A stretch of 39,305 bases of DNA from Pirellula staleyi DSM 6068. Its GTDB lineage: Bacteria > Planctomycetota > Planctomycetia > Pirellulales > Pirellulaceae. A program made the translations under genes and the position numbers. The notes under the pieces are model-generated. The model saw only the letters and a program-made list of their open reading frames with translations, made no database searches and was not told the origin of the DNA. Positions 33,755-39,305 of the stretch are shown piece by piece. The stretch lies in NCBI GenBank assembly GCA_945870455.1, contig CAMBSL010000025.1, positions 1-39,305 on the forward strand, in the 5' to 3' direction. Each line of letters begins with the position of its first letter. The first letter of the stretch is position 1.

Positions 33755-35098
33755 ATGATCTCATCTACACAGCCTGCTCGTTCAGACAAATTGTTTGTCG
33801 TCGATACCAATGTCATTCTGCACGATGCACAGTGCATCCGGCGATTCAAAGAACACGATATAGCTATCCCAATCGCTGTTCTGGAAGAGTTGGACAACTT
33901 CAAAAAGGGAAATGAAGCCATTCATTTTCAAGCGAGAGCGTTTTTGCGGACGGTCGACGAGTTGACTGGTGATGTTCTTTCGCCAAACGGAGCAGCGCTG
34001 GGACCGGGACTCGGTTCGATTCGGATTGTACTCGGTGAGGAACCTGACGCCCGATTGGAAAAAGCGTTCCTTGAGGACAATCCAGACCACCGCATTTTGA
34101 GCGTCGCGTTGATGTTGCAACAACGAGAAACGCACCGTCCCGTTGTCCTGGTTTCGAAAGACACGAACTTGCGACTCAAGGCCAAATCATTTGGACTTAC
34201 CGCTCAAGACTATAACAATGACAAAGTCGAAAGTTTTGAGAAGCTCTACACCGGCAAGCGGCTAGTCAAGGATTTGCCCAGTTCTCTGTTTGCCCAATTT
34301 TCCGAAAACGGCGGTCAAGTGTCTGCAAACTTATTGCCGGATATTCTGGACCCGATCCCGAACGAGAATTTTATTCTGCGGAACCACACAAGCTCAATGC
34401 TCGCCACGTACCAAGGAAAAAGCAAGGTCTATAAGCGTATCGACCCGATCTCTGCGGCTGGCATCATTCCTCGCAATGCCGAACAATCGTTTGCATTGCG
34501 GGCGCTGCTAGACGACCAATTGAAATTGGTGACTCTCACGGGTAAGGCCGGATCCGGGAAAACACTGTTGGCTTTGGCGGCCGCAATGGAGAGCCGTTCT
34601 CGCTACAGTCAAACCTTGCTGGCGCGACCGACTGTCCCGTTGAGCAATCGCGATCTTGGTTTTTTGCCCGGAGATATCGACGCAAAATTGGATCCGTACA
34701 TGCAGCCCATCTATGACAACCTCGCCGTGATGAACCCAGGGAATAGCAACGGAAATGCCTCGGTTCGAAGCCGTGAATTTCTCCAAACGCATCATGTTGA
34801 AGTCACACCGCTTGCGTACATCCGCGGCCGTAGTTTGCAACGCGTTTTCTTTATCGTGGATGAAGCTCAAAATCTAACGCCGCACGAGATCAAAACGATC
34901 ATCACACGGGCAGGAGAGGGGACCAAAATTGTTTTCACAGGGGACATTCAACAGATAGACCATCCGTACCTGGATTCGCTGTCCAACGGCTTGAGTTACT
35001 TGATCCATCGTATGGTCGGGCAACCGATCTTCGGCCACGTGGCGCTCGAAAAAGGCGAACGATCCGAGCTTGCGGAACTAGCCAGCAATTTGCTTTAA
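33755..35098 (+). CDS. PIN-PhoH family ATPase (PhoH2-like)
   Basis: The 447-residue protein joins an N-terminal PIN nuclease domain to a PhoH ATPase domain. The PIN part starts with [13 protein letters not shown] (Asp17) and has [15 protein letters not shown] and [19 protein letters not shown] with further acidic residues. The PhoH part has Walker A GKAGSGKT (residues 263-270), Walker [19 protein letters not shown] and [11 protein letters not shown]. PhoH2 proteins have been described as RNA helicase/nucleases, some in toxin-antitoxin pairs; PhoH was named for phosphate-starvation induction. No antitoxin gene precedes it here. The direct 8-base repeat ACGTCAAT at 33666-33681 lies upstream, but I cannot call it a Pho box. 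Confidence 0.9.
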   Translation: MISSTQPARSDKLFVVDTNVILHDAQCIRRFKEHDIAIPIAVLEELDNFKKGNEAIHFQARAFLRTVDELTGDVLSPNGAALGPGLGSIRIVLGEEPDARLEKAFLEDNPDHRILSVALMLQQRETHRPVVLVSKDTNLRLKAKSFGLTAQDYNNDKVESFEKLYTGKRLVKDLPSSLFAQFSENGGQVSANLLPDILDPIPNENFILRNHTSSMLATYQGKSKVYKRIDPISAAGIIPRNAEQSFALRALLDDQLKLVTLTGKAGSGKTLLALAAAMESRSRYSQTLLARPTVPLSNRDLGFLPGDIDAKLDPYMQPIYDNLAVMNPGNSNGNASVRSREFLQTHHVEVTPLAYIRGRSLQRVFFIVDEAQNLTPHEIKTIITRAGEGTKIVFTGDIQQIDHPYLDSLSNGLSYLIHRMVGQPIFGHVALEKGERSELAELASNLL

Positions 35099-35153
35099 AG
35101 CCTGATGGCATGGGTCGAATGCCTCATCTTTACCCACACCTTTTGATCTTGCT

Positions 35154-35181
35154 CCCCTCGCCCCGAAGCGGGGCGAGGGGG
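35154..35181. terminator. GC-rich hairpin after the PhoH gene
   Basis: CCCCTCGCCCC and GGGGCGAGGGG flank a short loop, a stem of 11 base pairs about 60 bases after the PhoH stop. There is no T-run after it, so it may be a dispersed repeat that happens to end transcription. Confidence 0.4.
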
Positions 35182-35255
35182 AGAAAAAGCGCTGGGATCA
35201 CACAGATTCATTGGGATTTCGGTTCTGGCGTGCTGCGAAATGTCGGTAAAGATGA
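35166..35255. repeat. 90-base direct repeat, unit 1
   Basis: This unit runs from AAGCGGGGCGAGGGGGAGAA to GGTAAAGATGA and is repeated at 35382-35471 with few changes. The complement of its end (CCTCATCTTTACC) also lies at 35122-35134, before the unit. Confidence 0.85.
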
Positions 35256-35274
35256 GGCGTCTCGCCCATGGAGT

Positions 35275-35293
35275 CACGAGCGGGACGCTCGTG
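35275..35293. repeat. Perfect 8-bp hairpin
   Basis: CACGAGCG-GGA-CGCTCGTG is a perfect stem-loop between the two 90-base units. Its role is unknown. Confidence 0.6.
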
Positions 35294-35302
35294 CCACGCG
35301 AT

Positions 35303-35362
35303 GGTAACCCGACGCGTAAGCGAGGAGCCGACTGCAATCCCTCGCTAACGCGTCGGGTTACC
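35303..35362. repeat. 60-base near-perfect palindrome
   Basis: GGTAACCCGACGCGT-AAGCGAGG and CCTCGCT-AACGCGTCGGGTTACC face each other around AGCCGACTGCAAT. The outer 15 bases pair perfectly. It lies between the two 90-base direct repeats. Confidence 0.75.
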
Positions 35363-35381
35363 AATAAATCAACAGCCCCCA

Positions 35382-35471
35382 AAGCGGGGCGAGGGGGAGA
35401 AAACTCGCTGGGATCACGCAAATTCATTGGGATTTCGAGTCTGGCGTGCTGCGAAATGTGGGTAAAGATGA
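35382..35471. repeat. 90-base direct repeat, unit 2
   Basis: This is the second copy of the unit at 35166-35255, in the same direction and of the same length. Its right end falls inside the reading frame of a likely PIN-domain toxin remnant. Confidence 0.85.
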
Positions 35472-35622
35472 CGGCGAATTCCCTGCCTCGCTAGCGCGAT
35501 AAGTTTGTCAAACGCGAAAGACCGTTTGCTGGCGTATGCGTTGAGAATGCCAACGTCCAATAAGACCTTTTTCAATTGAGTAGTCCTTCGATTTTCTTGA
35601 TGCGATTGGCCGCTCTCTCGCC
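35414..35622 (-). pseudogene. Likely remnant of a PIN-toxin/antitoxin pair cut by a repeat
   Basis: On the minus strand, 17 codons ending AANRIKKIEGLLN with a TGA at 35574-35572 look like the tail of a small antitoxin. The TGA overlaps a TTG start (35575) that opens KKVLLDVGILNAYASKRSFA, which resembles the first strand and active-site Asp of PIN-domain toxins. After about 34 codons the frame enters the 90-base repeat and stops at 35416-35414. The antitoxin frame is closed upstream by TAA. Overlapping antitoxin-toxin genes are usual for such pairs, so this is probably a broken locus. The similarity is short, so I am not certain. Confidence 0.4.
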
Positions 35623-35731
35623 TTAACCCAAAGTTAACGTTTTCTTAGCGCGGTCATAAAGCAGCCACGCTATCTTTCTCACGCAGTCTTTACATGTGCT
35701 CATAGATTCTCATTGCGTGGAGTAGGTTTTG

Positions 35732-36790
35732 ATGGCTACAAGTCTAAGGAAAAAGAGAGGGTTTACTCTCGTCGAGCTTTTGGTCGTGATTGCGATCATC
35801 GGGATTTTGGTAGGGTTGCTGTTGCCAGCAGTCCAAGCGGCTCGCGAAGCTGCAAGAAGAATGCAGTGCCAGAACAATCTCAAGCAACAGGGATTGGCGA
35901 TGATGAACTACGAATCTGCATACAAACAGTTTCCGAGTGCATTAATGGGTTGCCGTTATGCTGTAGGTGCTGCCCCGCAGGACGACGGTGTAAGCTGGGC
36001 TGTTGCAATCCTACCGTTCATGGAGCAAACAGCTCTTTACAATCGACTCGAAGAAGGTGCGGTTGCATTAGGTGGAAAGCTTGGGAGGCCAGGTATCATG
36101 CGAGTTGCGAAAGGTGGTACTTGGCCAGGGAGTGGACCACTAGGACCTGACACGATTTCTGGCTCAGGCGGAGACGCAACAGCGACCACGATTGTACCCG
36201 GCGGCGATACTTTGTTGTCTATGTACAAATGCCCGTCGTCTGCCTTGCCTGCTATTTGTCCACTGAATTGGAAAATTCCTGGAGCAACGACCAGTTCGCC
36301 TCACCATGCAAGCCAATTTTCTGCCGGCTATGCTACCAACGACTACAAGGGTGCTGGAGGTAGTGCTCGTGGCGACTTTGGCGTCTTGCATAAGTTGTAT
36401 GAAGCAAGAAACCGTCGAATTGCTGATATCACCGACGGCACTAGTAATACCACCCTAATAACGGAGTCGACCTACGTCACCGGAAACGGAAATCCAACGA
36501 ATTTCGCGCCAACGCAGTTCGAAGATTGGCCCATTTGGTTTGGTGGACCCAATACGGACGAATCCATTCGAACGAACGGTCGTTCCAGTGCACCGATCAA
36601 TGCTCTGACAAATCCGAACAAGATGGTCGCGGCAATCAATGATGACTCCGCATTCAGCTACCATGCCGGTGGGGCTCAATTCGCATTCGCGGACGGTTCC
36701 GTTCACTTCATTAGTGAGTCCGTAGCCATACAAACCTATAGCGACTTGAACGACATTAGCGATGGAAGGCCTCTTGGGGAATGGCAATAA
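35732..36790 (+). CDS. DUF1559 protein with type IV pilin-like N-terminus
   Basis: The 352-residue protein has the prepilin leader and helix KRGFTLVELLVVIAIIGILV, cleavable after Gly, followed by LLPAVQAAREAARRMQCQNN, the signature of DUF1559 proteins. The large C-terminal domain includes SWAVAILPFMEQTALYNRL, DGTSNTTLITES and the closing AQFAFADGSVHFISESV. Planctomycetes carry these in large numbers. They are probably exported pseudopilin-like proteins, but their assembly is not known. I chose the ATG at 35732; a TTG directly before it is also in frame. A small lipoprotein gene follows, a pairing often seen in the phylum. Confidence 0.94.
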   Translation: MATSLRKKRGFTLVELLVVIAIIGILVGLLLPAVQAAREAARRMQCQNNLKQQGLAMMNYESAYKQFPSALMGCRYAVGAAPQDDGVSWAVAILPFMEQTALYNRLEEGAVALGGKLGRPGIMRVAKGGTWPGSGPLGPDTISGSGGDATATTIVPGGDTLLSMYKCPSSALPAICPLNWKIPGATTSSPHHASQFSAGYATNDYKGAGGSARGDFGVLHKLYEARNRRIADITDGTSNTTLITESTYVTGNGNPTNFAPTQFEDWPIWFGGPNTDESIRTNGRSSAPINALTNPNKMVAAINDDSAFSYHAGGAQFAFADGSVHFISESVAIQTYSDLNDISDGRPLGEWQ

Positions 36791-36829
36791 GATTGGGGCA
36801 TGTTTGGAACGAAAAGAAAGGCTATTGAA

Positions 36830-37396
36830 ATGCTAGATGCTCAAAAAAGGTTTCGAGCCGGTTGGTTGAGAGTGGCGCTGTTCGCTGGCGTGACTTCTCT
36901 GGTCGGCTGCAGCGAATCGGGTTTTCCCGTTGGGCGGGCAACTGGCACCGTTACTTGCGAAGGAAAAGCTGTCCCAGGAGCTTGGGTCTACTTTGAGCCG
37001 TTGGCAAAGACAGAGGGGTCAGGGGGGACTGCTCTCGTGGGAAAGCAGGGATTTGCAATCGCGGATGGGAATGGGAAATTTGTCATTGCTACCTATGGCA
37101 CCGATGATGGTGCGGTGATTGGGAATCATAAAGTTCACGTCACTGCTCCTAAAAGCGAGGGAGGCCCTGCGTTCAAATGCCCATGTGAATTCGATTCGGA
37201 AAGCCAACCTTTTCTGGTCGAAGTCAAAGCGGGAAAGAATGAGTTCGATCTGAAGTTGCCTTTACCAAAGGCTGGCTCCAACGCGAATAACAAACCGATG
37301 TCCCTCGACGAACGCGATGCGATGCTAGAAGGCAAGCAAGCTGAGCTTGAAGAGAAAGCGAATGCGAAGGCCAACGCTCAGCCCAAGAAAAAGTAA
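36830..37396 (+). CDS. Lipoprotein with a carboxypeptidase-regulatory-like beta domain
   Basis: From the ATG at 36830 (GAAAGG 8 bases before) the protein has 188 residues, with a lipoprotein signal LFAGVTSLVGC, the lipid-bearing Cys being residue 27. The body resembles the small exported proteins that accompany DUF1559 genes: ATGTVTCEGKAVPGAWVYFE, a repeat unit found in carboxypeptidase-regulatory-like beta sandwiches, then AIADGNGKFVIATYGTDDGA, IGNHKVHVTAP and VEVKAGKNEFDLKL. The C-terminal 50 residues are charged and helical (LEGKQAELEEKANAKANAQP). Function is unknown. An ATG at 36800 is also in frame. The HTTM gene begins with TTG right after its stop. Confidence 0.82.
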   Translation: MLDAQKRFRAGWLRVALFAGVTSLVGCSESGFPVGRATGTVTCEGKAVPGAWVYFEPLAKTEGSGGTALVGKQGFAIADGNGKFVIATYGTDDGAVIGNHKVHVTAPKSEGGPAFKCPCEFDSESQPFLVEVKAGKNEFDLKLPLPKAGSNANNKPMSLDERDAMLEGKQAELEEKANAKANAQPKKK

Positions 37397-38902
37397 TTGG
37401 AATCGAGAATATTCCGAGTGATTGAAAACGACGATTCATTAGAAAGCGATGTTGGTTCCCCTAAGAGATCAACATCGCTTTTTCGTTTGCTTGATCGCTT
37501 GTTTTTGCCCGTTGACAATGCCAGCGTGACGCTCTTTCGCATTGGTCTCGGAGCGATGTTTGCATGGTGGGCTTGGGATTATTTAGCGACTGGGCTTGTT
37601 CATTCGATCTACATTGAACCGAAGTTCCACTTTACCTATTGGCCTTTTCACTGGGTTCATCCGCTTCAACCGAACGGAATGATTGCAGTCTTCGTCGCGA
37701 TCATCCTGTTGGGGATTCTGGTTTGTGCCGGCGTTTTCTATCGCTGGTCGTCACTATTGTTGGCACTGTGTTTCACCTATGTGTTCTTGTTGGAAAGGAC
37801 GAACTACCAAAACCATTACTACCTGTTGATTCTGATTGCTTGGTGGCTGCCCTGGTTGCCATTGGCAAAGAACGTTTCATACGACGCTTCGCGAAATCCG
37901 TCGGGTTTTGAGTCAACAGCGCAGGCATGGGCCTTGTGGTTGCTCCGATTTCATGTTGGACTTCCTTACGTTTACGGTGGGCTGGCAAAATTGCACGGCG
38001 ATTGGTTAGCGGGTGAGCCAATGCGTCAGATTCTCGCTTCGCGTAATCAGTTGCCATTCGTGGGGCCATGGTTCAACGAGGAATGGGTTGTATTCGCATT
38101 TGTCTGGGGTGGGTTGCTTTTCGATCTCGCGATTGTGCCTCTCCTGCTTTTCAAACGAACGCGAGTTGTTGCGTATTTGGCTTGTGTTGGCTTTCACTTG
38201 ACCAACGCCGTCATCTTCAATATCCATGTGTTTCCATGGTTCATGATTTTTGCCACGACACTGTTCTTTGAACCGGATTGGCCTAGAAGAGTCTTGGGCG
38301 GAACTCCCTTGGGTTTGAGTCCTTTCAAGTCGCTGCGTTGGGCTGAACTGCCAAGCCGATCCAAGTGGGGACTTGGGTTGGTTCTTGTTTACTGCCTTTT
38401 TCAATGTACATGGCCATTGCGGCATTTCTTAAGCGAAGGAGACGCAAGTTGGACTGAACGCGGCCATATGTTTTCGTGGCGTATGATGTTGCGAGGCAAA
38501 ACGGCGGCAGTGCGATATTTCGTCACGGACGACAATACCAATCAAACATACATCCCAAGGCTCAAAGGGGTTATCAGCGTCGATCAAGCCAATCGATTTC
38601 CTCGAGACCCCGAAATGATATTGCAGTTTGCTCACTTTCTTGCTCGGGAGCACAAAGGCCGAACGGGGCGAGTTCCTCGCGTTCAGGCGCTAGTTTTGAC
38701 ATCTCTCAATGGGAGAAAGCCGCAACTATTTATCGACCCAAACGTCGACTTGGCAATGGAACCAGCGGATGCGGGCTCTCGAAAGTGGATACTGCCATTG
38801 ACGGAGCCACTCCGTAAAGCTCCGTGGAAAATTCCGCTAAACGAATGGGAGAAACATGTGGATTTGCCGCAACTGCCGGTCGCCAATGCGCGAGAGCCCT
38901 AG
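37397..38902 (+). CDS. HTTM-domain membrane protein (gamma-carboxylase-like)
   Basis: The 501-residue protein has about eight hydrophobic segments in its first 350 residues and matches the HTTM family, related to vitamin K-dependent gamma-carboxylase: SVTLFRIGLGAMFAWWAWDY, FHFTYWPFHWVHPLQPNG, YRWSSLLLALCFTYVFLLER, TNYQNHYYLLILIAWWLPWL, WLLRFHVGLPYVYGGLAKLH and FHLTNAVIFNIHVFPWFMIF. The His-rich, aromatic segments are typical. Whether bacterial members carboxylate anything is unknown. The C-terminal 150 residues are soluble. The annotated start is a TTG directly after the previous stop; a GTG at 37418 is an alternative. It may be co-transcribed with the lipoprotein gene. Confidence 0.85.
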   Translation: MESRIFRVIENDDSLESDVGSPKRSTSLFRLLDRLFLPVDNASVTLFRIGLGAMFAWWAWDYLATGLVHSIYIEPKFHFTYWPFHWVHPLQPNGMIAVFVAIILLGILVCAGVFYRWSSLLLALCFTYVFLLERTNYQNHYYLLILIAWWLPWLPLAKNVSYDASRNPSGFESTAQAWALWLLRFHVGLPYVYGGLAKLHGDWLAGEPMRQILASRNQLPFVGPWFNEEWVVFAFVWGGLLFDLAIVPLLLFKRTRVVAYLACVGFHLTNAVIFNIHVFPWFMIFATTLFFEPDWPRRVLGGTPLGLSPFKSLRWAELPSRSKWGLGLVLVYCLFQCTWPLRHFLSEGDASWTERGHMFSWRMMLRGKTAAVRYFVTDDNTNQTYIPRLKGVISVDQANRFPRDPEMILQFAHFLAREHKGRTGRVPRVQALVLTSLNGRKPQLFIDPNVDLAMEPADAGSRKWILPLTEPLRKAPWKIPLNEWEKHVDLPQLPVANAREP

Positions 38903-39305
38903 ATTGACTACGCGGAGGAACTTTCCCGTGCTAAGACATCTTAACGCAACCCATGCGAGAAACTAATGCAAGCGTAACATTCGACCGTTATTCTAGGCAC
39001 TATGATTCAATTGCTAGGTTTTGGATGAGAAGGCACATGACTCTGTTCCATTTGGATCGGCGTCGGTTATTGGCAGGAAACGACGACGTGTCCTCAACCG
39101 CCGCCTCACGTGATTTGTAAGCCCATCATATAACTGTTCATTCGCTGCAAGGTTAAAAACGCTTTCCTATTGCGATTACAGACGAAGGACGAGTGGCTGA
39201 CGTTTATGGAACCTACCCAAAGCGCCCGTCTCGACGTGGTTAAACGCGGGCTTCGTAAGTTCGAAAATATTCCGAGTATCTAACCTTTTTCAGGTGATGT
39301 CATGT
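38903..39305. other. Gene-poor end region
   Basis: I see no convincing gene of normal size. It holds a 27-codon frame at 39037-39120 and a 48-codon open stretch ending at 39283 whose last part reads MEPTQSARLDVVKRGLRKFE from an ATG at 39206. The latter looks moderately protein-like but lacks a clear start. A gene may begin beyond the right edge. Confidence 0.35.
39037..39120 (+). CDS. Possible 27-residue peptide with an LxRRRLLAG motif
   Basis: From the ATG at 39037 (AGAAGG a few bases before) the frame reads MTLFHLDRRRLLAGNDDVSS and ends seven codons later. LxxRRLLAG resembles the leader motif near the start of many large exported planctomycete proteins. The stop so soon after suggests a decayed gene start, or a chance match. 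Confidence 0.25.
   Translation: MTLFHLDRRRLLAGNDDVSSTAASRDL

Noticed and set aside
33571..33915. Open frame beginning MENRGYRPTANWVEK
   Set aside because: It is a translation of the REP-like repeat and the PhoH leader. The same peptide start appears from copy 2 on the other strand, so it is a repeat artefact.
35166..35471. Two 90-base direct repeats as a CRISPR array
   Set aside because: There are only two units, far longer than CRISPR repeats, with no regular spacers and no cas genes in the window.
35110..35494. Several open frames with NPTRKRGADCNPSLTRRV-like peptides
   Set aside because: These are translations of the palindrome and direct repeats between PhoH and the DUF1559 gene. They have no domain and no conserved start.

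Overview
The window looks like chromosomal DNA of a planctomycete, most likely of the Pirellulales group. That view rests on families that are concentrated in this phylum: two DUF1501 proteins, two DUF1549/DUF1553 'planctomycete cytochrome' proteins, a DUF1559 pseudopilin-like protein, a DUF1570 putative peptidase, PPC-domain and WD40/cytochrome fusions, and many short palindromic intergenic repeats. Placement below phylum level is inference.

Layout. (1) 0-2.7 kb, minus strand: GroES-like protein, DUF1570 putative metallopeptidase, GNAT acetyltransferase, then two doubtful small ORFs. (2) 2.9-8.9 kb, plus strand: a housekeeping run of rplY, pth, rpsF, ssb, rplI, an unrecognised protein, NAD(P)HX epimerase and gatA; rpsR, often found between ssb and rplI, is absent. 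(3) 9.0-11.2 kb: a REP-like repeat, a Uma2-family nuclease-like protein, a small c-type cytochrome and a DUF1349 protein. (4) 11.4-26.5 kb: two divergent surface or periplasmic systems. The minus-strand pair is DUF1549/DUF1553 then DUF1501. The plus-strand run is DNRLRE, DUF1501, PPC, Ig/DUF1549/DUF1553 and cytochrome-WD40, followed after a repeat by a PQQ-type propeller. (5) 26.8-28.0 kb: a bacterial nitric oxide synthase oxygenase whose codon use is visibly unlike its neighbours, probably acquired. (6) 28.15-33.5 kb: a phosphonate catabolism cluster with a membrane transporter, a PhnZ-type HD oxygenase, PhnX phosphonatase, a TIGR03364-type FAD oxidoreductase and, divergently, a TIGR03366-type zinc alcohol dehydrogenase. 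(7) 33.7-39.3 kb: PIN-PhoH ATPase, a mosaic of repeats that cuts into a likely toxin-antitoxin remnant, a DUF1559 protein, a lipoprotein, an HTTM membrane protein and a gene-poor end.

How the genes may work together. The phosphonate genes could turn 2-aminoethylphosphonate or a methylated form into phosphonoacetaldehyde (FAD enzyme) and then acetaldehyde plus phosphate (PhnX), while the PhnZ-like enzyme would cleave the hydroxylated compound to glycine plus phosphate. PhnY and PhnW are not in the window. A near-identical 26-bp sequence lies just upstream of both the transporter and phnZ. The cytochrome/DUF1501 clusters are probably envelope systems for handling polymers, but their biochemistry is not known. 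At least five kinds of palindromic repeat fill the gaps between genes. Two of them share one hairpin plan with compensating base changes, and the best defined one occurs three times, twice directly at the end of a gene.
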